A stretch of 64,000 nucleotides of DNA from the NCBI RefSeq assembly GCF_016758175.1, contig NZ_QYAB01000003.1:310001-374000 (forward strand), written 5' to 3'. This DNA comes from Leucobacter zeae. Its GTDB lineage: Bacteria > Actinomycetota > Actinomycetes > Actinomycetales > Microbacteriaceae. Below, piece after piece: positions 36,203-44,007 of this stretch; the first letter of the stretch is position 1, and every line of letters begins with the position of its first letter. Under the pieces are notes generated by a model. The model was not told the origin of the DNA. It was given only the letters and a program-made list of their open reading frames with translations, and ran no database searches. A program made the position numbers and the translations under genes.

Positions 36203-36907
36203 TCAGCGCGCGGTGAGCGACACCACTCGGGCGAGGATCGCCGCGTGGAGCTCCTCGACCGTGCCGGAGGCGTCGAGCACGAGGAAGCGGTCGGGATCGG
36301 CGTCTGCGAGTGCGCGGAAGCCGCGGCGCACGGCCTCGTGGAACTCCGCGGCCTCGGACTCGAGCCGGTCCGCCGACCCGCCGCGCGCGGCGCGGCGCTC
36401 CGCCGCGGCCTTCGGTTCGAGGTCGAGCAGCACGGTGAGGTGCGGCCACAGCCCGCCCGCGGCCCACTCGCTGATGCGGCGGACCTCGCCGACGTCGAGC
36501 ACGCGACCGGCGCCCTGGTAGGCGAGCGACGAATCGATGTAGCGATCCTGCACCACCACGGCGCCGCGCTCGAGCGCGGGCCGCACCACCTTCGCGACGT
36601 GCTGGGCGCGGTCGGCCGCGTAGAGCAGCGCCTCGGCCCGCGGATCGACCTCGCCGAAGCCGTCCCCGCCGGGGTCGTCTGCGCCGGGGTCGTCTGCGCC
36701 GAGATCGTTCGCGCCGGGGTCTTTCGCACCCCCGCGGGATCCGTGCAGGAGGAGCGAGCGGATCTCCACGCCGAGGCGTGTGCCCCCCGGCTCGCGAGTG
36801 CGCACGACCTCATGGCCGCGTCCCTCGAGCCATGAGCCGAGCAGTTCGGCCTGGGTGCTCTTGCCCGCGCCGTCGCCGCCCTCGAAGGTGATGAAGATCC
36901 CGCTCAT
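36203..36907 (-). CDS. tmk: dTMP kinase with a repeat-encoded loop insertion
   Basis: 234 residues. Thymidylate kinase phosphorylates dTMP to dTDP. P-loop FEGGDGAGKST, the substrate loop TREPGGTRLG, the LID-flanking VQDRYIDSSLAYQG and AEALLYAADRAQHV are all typical. Between LLLHGS and DPRAEALL lies a 24-residue insertion rich in Asp, Pro and Gly (KDPGANDLGADDPGADDP), encoded by four 15-bp units. The insertion is in a surface loop before the helix carrying the DPRAEALL motif, so activity is probably kept. It begins 3 bases after topA ends, so topA-tmk is one unit. Confidence 0.93.
   Translation of the reverse strand: MSGIFITFEGGDGAGKSTQAELLGSWLEGRGHEVVRTREPGGTRLGVEIRSLLLHGSRGGAKDPGANDLGADDPGADDPGGDGFGEVDPRAEALLYAADRAQHVAKVVRPALERGAVVVQDRYIDSSLAYQGAGRVLDVGEVRRISEWAAGGLWPHLTVLLDLEPKAAAERRAARGGSADRLESEAAEFHEAVRRGFRALADADPDRFLVLDASGTVEELHAAILARVVSLTAR
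36668..36727. repeat. 4 x 15-bp tandem repeat in tmk
   Basis: Units based on GCCGGGGTCGTCTGC: the first two are identical, the third and fourth have changes. In frame; encodes repeated Ala-Asp-Asp-Pro-Gly-type residues. Confidence 0.9.
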
Positions 36908-36910
36908 GCG

Positions 36911-39739
36911 CTACTCCGCGGCCGCCTGCTCCGCCGCCTTCTTCGCCGCGTTGGCGGCGCGCGTCGCCGCGGCCTTCTTTGCGGCGGCCGAACGCGCGGG
37001 GTCGACGGCCTTCGCCGTCTTCGCGGTCGACGTCTTCTTGGCAGCGGGCTTCTTGGCCGCAGGCTTCTTCGCGGGCGCCTTGCGCGCCGGCGCCTTCTTC
37101 TTCGCCGGCCCCTTGGCGCGCTTGATGGCGAGCAGCTCGGTCGCGCGCTCGAAGGTGATGTCCTCGACGCTGTCCCCGCGCGGGATGGTCGCGTTCGTCT
37201 CGCCGTCGGTGACATACGGGCCGAAGCGTCCGTCGCGCACCTTGATCGGCTTCCCGCTCACCGGGTCGGCGTCGAACTCCTTGAGCGGGCTCGAAGCCTT
37301 GCGCGCGCCGTACTTCGGCTGCGCGAAGAGCTCCTGCGCCCCCGCGAGATCGATCGAGAAGATCGCGTCCTCGCTCGGCAGGGTGCGGGTATCGGTGCCC
37401 TTCTTCAGGTACGGACCGTACCGGCCGTTCTGCGCAGTGATCTCGGCCTCGGTCTCGGGGTCGACCCCCACGACTCGTGGGAGATCGAGCAGCGCGACCG
37501 CGGCATCGAGATCGATCGTGGCGGGATCCATGCTCTTGAAGAGCGACGCGGTGCGGGGCTTCTGCCCCTTCGGCAGTTCCTCGCCCTCGTCGGGCAGCTC
37601 CGTCACGTAGGGACCGAACCGGCCGTTCTTCGCGACGATCCGCTTGCCCGTCTGCGGGTGCAGTCCCACCACGCGGTCCTCGGCAGGTTCGGCGTCGGCG
37701 AGCTCGTGGGCGCGCGCTGGCGTGAGCTCGTCGGGGGCCATGCCGTCGGGGATGTTGACGCTGCGCGGCTTGAGCGCGCCGTCCTCGCCGACCTCGCACT
37801 TGTCGTCGTGCACCTCGAGGTACGGACCGTACTTGCCGTTGCGCAGCGAGATCTCGTCGTCGATCCGGATCGTGTTGATCGCCCGCGCGTCGATCTCGCC
37901 GAGGTTGTCGACGACGCCGCGCAGCCCGGGGTGCGCGTCGGTGCCGAAGTAGAACTCGCCGAGCCACTTGCTGCGGTCCGTCTCGCCTGCGGCGATGCGG
38001 TCGAGGTCGTTCTCCATCTCGGCGGTGAAGTCGTAGTCGACGAGCGCGCTGAAGTGCTCCTCGAGCAGGCGGACCACCGAGAACGCGATCCAGCTCGGAA
38101 CGAGCGCCTGCCCCTTCTTCGTCACGTACCCGCGGTCCATGATCGTGCTGATGATCGCCGCGTAGGTCGAGGGGCGGCCGATGCCGAGCTCCTCGAGGCG
38201 CTTCGTGAGGCTCGCCTCGGTGTAGCGCGGCGGCGGGCTCGTCTCGTGCCCCTTCGCCTCGGGATCGGCGATCCCGAGCGGCTGGCCCGACGCGAGCTGC
38301 GGGAGCGACACGTTCTTGTCGCCGTCGCCGCGCTTCTCGTCGCGTCCCTCCTCGTAGGCGAGCAGGAAGCCCGGGAAGGTGATGACGGTGCCGCTCGCGG
38401 TGAACTCGACCGACGTCGGCGTCGCGCCGTCGGTCTCGACGACCTCTGCGGCCAGCGAGACCGTGTCGGTGGACCCCTTGGCGTCGGCCATCTGGCTGGC
38501 GACCGTGCGCTTCCAGATGAGGTCGTAGAGCGCGAACTCGCCCTGGGTCAGCCGCCCCTTGAGCGCGCTGGGCCGCTGGAACACGTCGCCCGCGGGGCGG
38601 ATCGCCTCGTGCGCCTCCTGCGCGCCCTTCGCCTTGCCCGTGTAGACGCGAGGCTTCTCGGGCACGGTCTGCGTCCCGTAGAGCTCGGCGGCCTGGGATC
38701 GCGCGGCCGAGATCGCCTGCTTCGAGAGCGTCGGCGAGTCCGTTCGCATATAGGTGATGTAGCCGTTCTCGTAGAGCGACTGCGCGAACGACATGGTCTG
38801 CCGCGAGCTGTAGCGGAGCTTGCGCGAGGCCTCCTGCTGCAGCGTCGACGTCGTGAACGGCGCCGCGGGGCGCCGGGTGTGAGGCTTTGTCTCGACGGAG
38901 CGGACCTGCGCCGTGCCGTGCGCGTCGAGCAGGCGCGCGAGTCGCTCGGCCCGTTCGCGGCCGAGACCGATCACTCCGGCCTTCGCGGCGCGAGCGGTCA
39001 GCTCGCCGTCGTCGCCGAAGTCGCCTCCGGTGGCGACGCGCTGCTCGCCGAGGCGCACGAGCTTGGCCTCGAACCGCGTCGGGTCGGACGCGTCGGCCTC
39101 GGGAACGAACTCGGCGACGAGATCCCAGTACTCGGCCGGGCGGAACGCCTGGCGCTCGCGCTCGCGGTCGACGACCAGCCGCGTCGCGGCGGACTGCACG
39201 CGGCCGGCGGAGAGCTTGGGCGCGACCTTGCGCCACAGCACCGGGGAGATGTCGTAGCCGTAGAGCCGGTCGAGGATGCGGCGGGTCTCTTGAGCGTCGA
39301 CCAGGGCCGTGTCGAGGTCGCGGGTGTTGGCCTTGGCCTGCTCGATGGCCTCCTTCGTGATCTCGTGGAAGACCATCCGGCGCACGGGGACCTTGGGCTT
39401 CAGCACCTCGAGCAGGTGCCACGCGATGGCTTCCCCCTCGCGGTCCTCATCGGTTGCGAGCCAGACTTCGTCAGCACCCTTCAGGGCTCGTTTGAGTTCG
39501 GCGACCGTCTTGCGCTTGTTGTCGGCGACCACGTAATAGGGGGAGAAGTCGTTCTCGACATCGACCGCGAACTTCCCGAAGGGGCCCTTCTTCAGCTCGG
39601 CGGGGAGCTCCGAGGGCTCCGCGAGGTCGCGGACGTGGCCGACCGAGGCGATCACCTCGTAGTCGGCGCCGAGATAGCCGCCGATCGTCCTCGCCTTGGT
39701 CGGCGACTCCACGATGACGAGTTTTTTCGTACCCTCCAC
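36911..39739 (-). CDS. topA: DNA topoisomerase I
   Basis: 942 residues. Type IA topoisomerase that relaxes negative supercoils. The Toprim domain starts KLVIVESPTKARTIGGYLG and has ATDEDREGEAIAWHL. The active-site Tyr is in YITYMRTDSPTLS. Four C-terminal repeats carry GRYGPY-type motifs (KYGPYL, RFGPYV, RYGPYL, RFGPYV). The last 80 residues are a Lys/Ala/Pro-rich basic tail typical of actinobacterial TopA, which binds DNA without zinc fingers. The GTG at 39739 has AAGGAG upstream and matches family starts. Confidence 0.97.
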   Translation of the reverse strand: MEGTKKLVIVESPTKARTIGGYLGADYEVIASVGHVRDLAEPSELPAELKKGPFGKFAVDVENDFSPYYVVADNKRKTVAELKRALKGADEVWLATDEDREGEAIAWHLLEVLKPKVPVRRMVFHEITKEAIEQAKANTRDLDTALVDAQETRRILDRLYGYDISPVLWRKVAPKLSAGRVQSAATRLVVDRERERQAFRPAEYWDLVAEFVPEADASDPTRFEAKLVRLGEQRVATGGDFGDDGELTARAAKAGVIGLGRERAERLARLLDAHGTAQVRSVETKPHTRRPAAPFTTSTLQQEASRKLRYSSRQTMSFAQSLYENGYITYMRTDSPTLSKQAISAARSQAAELYGTQTVPEKPRVYTGKAKGAQEAHEAIRPAGDVFQRPSALKGRLTQGEFALYDLIWKRTVASQMADAKGSTDTVSLAAEVVETDGATPTSVEFTASGTVITFPGFLLAYEEGRDEKRGDGDKNVSLPQLASGQPLGIADPEAKGHETSPPPRYTEASLTKRLEELGIGRPSTYAAIISTIMDRGYVTKKGQALVPSWIAFSVVRLLEEHFSALVDYDFTAEMENDLDRIAAGETDRSKWLGEFYFGTDAHPGLRGVVDNLGEIDARAINTIRIDDEISLRNGKYGPYLEVHDDKCEVGEDGALKPRSVNIPDGMAPDELTPARAHELADAEPAEDRVVGLHPQTGKRIVAKNGRFGPYVTELPDEGEELPKGQKPRTASLFKSMDPATIDLDAAVALLDLPRVVGVDPETEAEITAQNGRYGPYLKKGTDTRTLPSEDAIFSIDLAGAQELFAQPKYGARKASSPLKEFDADPVSGKPIKVRDGRFGPYVTDGETNATIPRGDSVEDITFERATELLAIKRAKGPAKKKAPARKAPAKKPAAKKPAAKKTSTAKTAKAVDPARSAAAKKAAATRAANAAKKAAEQAAAE

Positions 39740-39946
39740 GGGGCTCCTTCGTTCCTGACGCACTCTGCGCGCGGGTTCCGCGCAGAGGTTCCGCGCACGG
39801 CCGGATCGCTCGATCCCGCCCGTTGCACCGAAACGATACACACTCCGGCGTGAGAATCCACCCGCGATCTTCGCGTACCTCGCCACCATTCTTACCACTG
39901 ACCCCGACTCGACCCCCAAACCGGCGCCCTCCGCAACGGCACCGCA

Positions 39947-40738
39947 TCAGGGTTCGCCGATGAACAGGAACGGGTTCACATCCGGGAACGCATTGGTCGG
40001 GCGTGACGCCAGCGTGAAGTGGGTGTGCGGTCCGGACGTGCACCCGCTCATCCCCGAGGTCGCCATGCGCTGCCCCGCGCGGACCCGACTCCCGACCGCG
40101 ATGCCGGCCGCGTGCGGCGACCCGGCCGCGACGTGGTTGTGCGAGCTGTAGAGCGTCCGTCCCCCGAACTCGTGGCGGATGACGACCGACTGGTTCGGCC
40201 CGCGCCACCACCCCGGATTCGCGCGGCACGCCGCGGGGACTCCTCCGCCGTCGTCTCCGACGCCGACCACGACCCCGCCGTAGGGCGCGTAGAGCGCCCC
40301 GCCGCTTCCCGTCTCGAGATCGATCGCGAAGCCATCGTGGAATCCCTGCGAGACGCCGCGCTCCGCAGAGGGCCAGGCCCAGCCGTTCGCGCCGACCACC
40401 CCGTCCGGGCCGCCTCCCGCGTGCGGCGTGCCGGCACGCGCGCGCTCCAGAACACCGCCGAACGGGGCCGCGACCGCCACCGCCACCGTCGCTCGCAGGA
40501 CCGCGGAGTCCGCCTCGCACGACACCACCTCGGCGCGCATGGCCTCTGCGACCTCCCGAGCGAGCCCGCAGGCGTCGCCGTCGGTCCAGCCCGTCAACGC
40601 GTCGGCAGCCGCGATCACCGCGGAATCGGCTGCCGCGGACGCCCGGTGCACGGCTTCCAGCTGCGCGGTCGCCGCGATCACCGGGACGCCCAGGCAGACG
40701 GCGGCCGCCGCGCACGCGAGAAGCGCCGGCGCGCTCAC
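39947..40738 (-). CDS. TadE-like protein fused to an M23 (LytM-type) peptidase domain
   Basis: 263 residues. Residues 1-20 are one hydrophobic helix; residues 20-100 (AATAQLEAVHRASAAADSAVIAAADALTGW, then CGLAREVAEAMRAEVVSCEAD) match the helicase/secretion-neighbourhood TadE-like family (Rv3654c type). A short Gly-rich linker leads to an M23 domain at about 118-262, with H134 and D140 in FHDGFAIDL (spacing wider than the usual H-x3-D), LYAPYGGVVVGVG, H202 and the HxH pair H238/H240 in SGPHTHF. M23 enzymes cut peptidoglycan peptides. The GTG at 40738 overlaps the TadE stop, so it belongs to the Tad operon. Confidence 0.85.
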   Translation of the reverse strand: MSAPALLACAAAAVCLGVPVIAATAQLEAVHRASAAADSAVIAAADALTGWTDGDACGLAREVAEAMRAEVVSCEADSAVLRATVAVAVAAPFGGVLERARAGTPHAGGGPDGVVGANGWAWPSAERGVSQGFHDGFAIDLETGSGGALYAPYGGVVVGVGDDGGGVPAACRANPGWWRGPNQSVVIRHEFGGRTLYSSHNHVAAGSPHAAGIAVGSRVRAGQRMATSGMSGCTSGPHTHFTLASRPTNAFPDVNPFLFIGEP

Positions 40739-41133
40739 GGCGCCGTCTCCATGCCGTCGCCCACCGCGCACCCCTCCGCTTCGACCCCAATCGCCGCGAG
40801 CAGTCCGCCGCCCGGGTGGGAGGTGAGCGTGACGCAGCTCAGCCGCCCGCGCGACTCGCGCCGGACCTCGACTTCGCCGTCCACTGCCGTCAGCCGTGCT
40901 GCGGCGAGCGCGGCGTCGCCCCGGGCCTCGAGCCTCGCCGCTTCTGCCGCGAGGGACACGAGCGTCGCCCGATGCGCGGCGATCAGGACTCCGCCGATGA
41001 CGAGACCGAGGACGACGAGCACGGCGGGGAGCACGATGGCGAACTCCGCCGTGACTGTGCCCCGCTCGTCGCGCAGCAGCGCTCGGAGGCCCGACTCCCC
41101 GCCGCGGCATCGGCCGCGATCCGCGCTGCGCAC
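40735..41133 (-). CDS. TadE family pseudopilin
   Basis: 132 residues. RDERGTVTAEFAIVLPAVLVVLGLVIGGVLIAAH contains a G-TVTAEF prepilin-peptidase-type site followed by a single long membrane helix, as in TadE. The C-terminal part (EVRRESRGRLSCVTLTSHPGGGLLAAIGVEAEGCAV) is small and beta-rich with two Cys. It starts 2 bases after the pilin gene ends and overlaps the next gene by 4 nt. Confidence 0.85.
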   Translation of the reverse strand: MRSADRGRCRGGESGLRALLRDERGTVTAEFAIVLPAVLVVLGLVIGGVLIAAHRATLVSLAAEAARLEARGDAALAAARLTAVDGEVEVRRESRGRLSCVTLTSHPGGGLLAAIGVEAEGCAVGDGMETAP

Positions 41134-41135
41134 GG

Positions 41136-41450
41136 TCAGCCGCCGGTTCCCAATGCGTTCTCCACCAGCTTCACGAGCATCTCGCGGATCTCGGCGGACC
41201 GCATGATCGCGACGAGCAGTCCGGCGAAGGCGACGGCTGCCATGATGACGATCGCGTACTCGGCGGTGACGGCTCCGCGGTCGTCGTCCCGCAACTCTCG
41301 GAGTCCGCACATCGGGTGCGCACGGCCGAGGCGGCGCCTGGAACATCTGGGCTGGGCGACGAGCGGCGGCTGTGCGGCCGCCCCCGGCCGGTCCGGTCCA
41401 TCCGGTCGCGAAGCGCTCCGGTCGGATACGAGTTCGAGTACGGGCCTCAT
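41136..41450 (-). CDS. Flp-type pilin, DUF4244 family
   Basis: 104 residues. The N-terminal leader of about 60 residues is rich in Pro, Arg and Ser. The mature start G-AVTAEY fits the Flp processing site G-xxxx-E-Y, followed by one hydrophobic helix (AIVIMAAVAFAGLLVAIM) and a short amphipathic end. These are the structural subunits of Tad pili or related filaments. The ATG at 41450 has an AGGAG site 5 nt upstream. A hairpin lies 24 bases upstream of the start. Confidence 0.85.
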   Translation of the reverse strand: MRPVLELVSDRSASRPDGPDRPGAAAQPPLVAQPRCSRRRLGRAHPMCGLRELRDDDRGAVTAEYAIVIMAAVAFAGLLVAIMRSAEIREMLVKLVENALGTGG

Positions 41451-41473
41451 GGTGTCTCCTGTCATCGAGCACG

Positions 41474-41492
41474 GACCGGCGATGCGCCGGTC
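41474..41492 (-). promoter_or_regulatory. Hairpin in the pilin leader
   Basis: GACCGGCG (41474-41481) pairs with CGCCGGTC (41485-41492) around an ATG triloop, about 24 bases before the pilin start codon. It could be an mRNA-stabilising 5' stem. Confidence 0.4.
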
Positions 41493-41808
41493 ACTCCATC
41501 GTCGGTCGAGCCGAGGATCGCCGCGTCCGAGCACGAGCGAACTGTGAGTAACTCGCTCGGACGGGCGCATCCGCTTCGCGGTGCGCGGAGTTCGAGGGGA
41601 CGTCGCCGATCAGCATCACGAGTGAGCGCCGCCCGATCGGCGAGATCGCCCAGGAACCGCTTCGCGCACCCTCCGGCAATTTCGACACCTCGAATGTGGA
41701 GTCCCGGTGGTCCATGACGTGCGCGGCTCGGGTCGCCCGACGTCGGAGATGCGCTGTCCCATATCAGCCGAGGGCGAGGACCTCATACCTCCCTCCCGGG
41801 ACCGTAAG

Positions 41809-41828
41809 AGCCCCGTCGGAGCGGGGCT
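41809..41828 (-). terminator. Terminator of the acyltransferase gene
   Basis: AGCCCCG pairs with CGGGGCT around a 6-nt loop, 13 bases past the acyltransferase stop. On the minus strand it is followed by CTTACGG. Confidence 0.6.
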
Positions 41829-41841
41829 TATGGCTGTGTGA

Positions 41842-42843
41842 TCACGACACGGCGGTGGACCGGGATCTCGCCCGCCGAGCAAGTAGCACCGTTTCGGGGA
41901 AACGCCTCACACCGTCCGTGATGATCACGAACGGTGTCGCCGCACACACGTACGCGGTACCAATGCCGAGCCCGCACCCGAGCAGGAGGAGCACCGACCC
42001 CGGAACATGCTCGAGACTGGGCATCAGCAACCAGCCGAACGCCAGCACCGGGAACACGTGGAACAGGAACACCGGCAGCGTTCGCCGACCGATCCACACG
42101 AGCGGCCGCTGGGCACTCGACACGACCGACAGCAGCATCGCGGTCCCCAGCGCTCCGGCTATCAGCACACCGCCGCGGAGGATCGGCCCGTCGACACCCG
42201 ACTCACCGAGCTGCCCGTACGTCCAATTCTGGAAAAGCCAATGCGGCTCCGGATCCCACCTGAACAGCAACACCGCATACGCGAGGAACACGGCGGCGAG
42301 CGCCAGCTTGACCGCCACGTGGAGGCGCTGCAATACGTCGATAATGCTCCCGCCCCATGCACATCCCACGATGAAGAATGGGAGGAACACGAGTGTCCGC
42401 TGATATGCGAACCAATTCCCGTGCGGCTCGGCGTACCCGGCGAGGAGCGCGACGAGAACCGAAAGCACGAGCATCGTTACCGGGTATCTCTTGATCAGAG
42501 GCACCAGCAGCTGCCACCAGATCATCGCCATGATGAACCACAGCACCCAGTACGGCCAGTACCACTCGAGCAGCGGGACGCCGGTGGCGGCAAGGACCAC
42601 GAGGTAGACGATCTGGAAGCCAACGAGGACCGACAGCAGCCCGAGAACCTTGCGGAGTGTCCTGCTCGGCTTCGCGACGGTCCCGGTGAGGAACACGAAC
42701 GCGGGCATGTGGAACGCGTAGAGGACGGTGAGGGCGAGGCGTTGCACGCCGCCGTCCCAACCGTGAGAGCGTTCGAGGAAGTGACCGACGACAACGCCGA
42801 TGATCAGCGCGCCTCGCGCTGCGTCGATCCTGCCGTCCCGCAT
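41842..42843 (-). CDS. Membrane acyltransferase, low-GC insert in the Tad locus
   Basis: 333 residues with about ten membrane helices. RIDAARGALIIGVVVGHFLE carries the N-terminal Arg/His region of the acyltransferase-3 family (OafA, fucose 4-O-acetylase). YAFHMPAFVFLTGTVAK is the conserved second-helix motif of sugar O-acetylases. It would acylate a cell-surface glycan. G+C is visibly lower than around it (hand count: 31/60 at 42361-42420 and 33/60 at 42481-42540, against 45/60 at 43441-43500), pointing to transfer. The ATG at 42843 has only a weak ribosome site. Confidence 0.85.
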   Translation of the reverse strand: MRDGRIDAARGALIIGVVVGHFLERSHGWDGGVQRLALTVLYAFHMPAFVFLTGTVAKPSRTLRKVLGLLSVLVGFQIVYLVVLAATGVPLLEWYWPYWVLWFIMAMIWWQLLVPLIKRYPVTMLVLSVLVALLAGYAEPHGNWFAYQRTLVFLPFFIVGCAWGGSIIDVLQRLHVAVKLALAAVFLAYAVLLFRWDPEPHWLFQNWTYGQLGESGVDGPILRGGVLIAGALGTAMLLSVVSSAQRPLVWIGRRTLPVFLFHVFPVLAFGWLLMPSLEHVPGSVLLLLGCGLGIGTAYVCAATPFVIITDGVRRFPETVLLARRARSRSTAVS

Positions 42844-43050
42844 TCGATCTATCGTGCCAGATACCCCGAACTCTGCCGCAGTCGGGTTCGCGCACCAACC
42901 CTCGGGAGCTTGCACCCGGCCGCATGCCTTCCCGTCCTCCCCCGCCGACCGGGAACTCCCCCGCAGCGGATGTTCCGCGGTCATCGTCGCACCGATCGCG
43001 GAGCCCGCCCACAGGGACCGGAGTTCGAGGCGACCGCGCTGCGCCCGCGC

Positions 43051-44007
43051 TCAACCGCCGACGCCGCGGAGCATGGTGATCAGCACCGGTGCGACGCCGA
43101 GCACGATGAACGACGGGAGCACGCAGACTCCGAGCGGAATGAGCACCCGGACCCCGAGTCGCTCCGCAGCGCCCTCCAGTTCGGTCCGGGCGCTGGAACG
43201 CGCCGCCGCCGACGCCTCGAGGAGCATCGGTCCGACGGGCACCCCGGCCGATCGTGCCGACACGAGCGCCCCGACGAGCGGCGCATCGGCCGCGAAGCGG
43301 TCGAAGCCGATCCATTCGGCGCCGACCGCATCGACGGCGTCGACGACTCTGCGACGCGCGCTCTCGGGCGGCGCTCCCCCGCTCACCACGATCCACGCGA
43401 GCTCGAACTCGAGCCCGTGCACCCGGTCGTCCCGGGCCGCGGAGGCGTGCAGACCGCGCGCCCAGAGGATGCCGCAGCCGAGCAGCACGAGCCCGACCAG
43501 GATCAGCGCGGCCCCTGCCGGGCTCAGCAGCACCGGGAACGGATCGAACCCGAGGAGCCCGCCGAGCAGGGCCGCAGCAGGAGGCAGTGCGCAGACGAGA
43601 CGGACGGTGGCCCGCGGACCCGCGAGCAGCGCATCCCGGCGCGTCCGCAGATCCTCGATGTCGCGGAGCGCGGAGGCGATCCGGTCGAGCGCAGGGGCGA
43701 GCGGCGAGCCGGCCGCATCCGCGAGCCGCCAGGCGACCGCGATCGTGCGCCATTCCGGACCGCCCTGAGCCGCGAGGGCGTCGGGAATCGCCTCTCCGCG
43801 CGCGGCACGGTCGACGATCGCAGAGAGCTCCGCGACCTCCGGATGCTCCCGGGCGAGCACGGCCAACGCACGCGAAGCCGAAAGCCCTCCCCTGAGCAGC
43901 GAAGCCGCCCCCGCCGCCGCGAGCGCGGCGGGCGGGCCAGAGCTCCCGGAGACCGCGGGCCCCGACGCCTCCGATGCCGGCGCCCGCTTCCACGTCCACC
44001 GGATCAC
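43051..44007 (-). CDS. Tad pilus inner-membrane protein, tandem TadB-TadC-like
   Basis: 318 residues with two type II secretion F domains. The first (LRGGLSASRALAVLAREHPEVAELSAIVDRAARGEAIPDALA) ends in a helix pair near 135-190; the second (LELAWIVVSGGAPPESARRRVVDAV... SAGVPVGPMLLEASAAARSSA) ends in VLIPLGVCVLPSFIVLGVAPVLITML. In mycobacteria the two halves are separate genes (Rv3658c, Rv3657c type). It forms the membrane platform that couples TadA to the filament. Its GTG overlaps the tadA stop by 4 nt. Confidence 0.85.
   Translation of the reverse strand: MIRWTWKRAPASEASGPAVSGSSGPPAALAAAGAASLLRGGLSASRALAVLAREHPEVAELSAIVDRAARGEAIPDALAAQGGPEWRTIAVAWRLADAAGSPLAPALDRIASALRDIEDLRTRRDALLAGPRATVRLVCALPPAAALLGGLLGFDPFPVLLSPAGAALILVGLVLLGCGILWARGLHASAARDDRVHGLEFELAWIVVSGGAPPESARRRVVDAVDAVGAEWIGFDRFAADAPLVGALVSARSAGVPVGPMLLEASAAARSSARTELEGAAERLGVRVLIPLGVCVLPSFIVLGVAPVLITMLRGVGG

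Larger units (their letters stand above)
41451..41841. other. Intergenic region between pilin and acyltransferase genes
   Basis: No gene is supported. Two small minus frames are open (41491-41715 and 41616-41882) but have no ribosome site and unlikely composition. The region holds a pilin-proximal hairpin (41474-41492) and the acyltransferase terminator (41809-41828). Confidence 0.6.

Noticed and set aside
41491-41882. Two short minus-strand frames upstream of the pilin gene
   Set aside because: No ribosome site, unusual composition, and they overlap the acyltransferase terminator. Could be remnants but this cannot be shown.
41842-42843. Mobile element carrying the acyltransferase
   Set aside because: No transposase, terminal inverted repeats or target duplications were found; only base composition suggests transfer.
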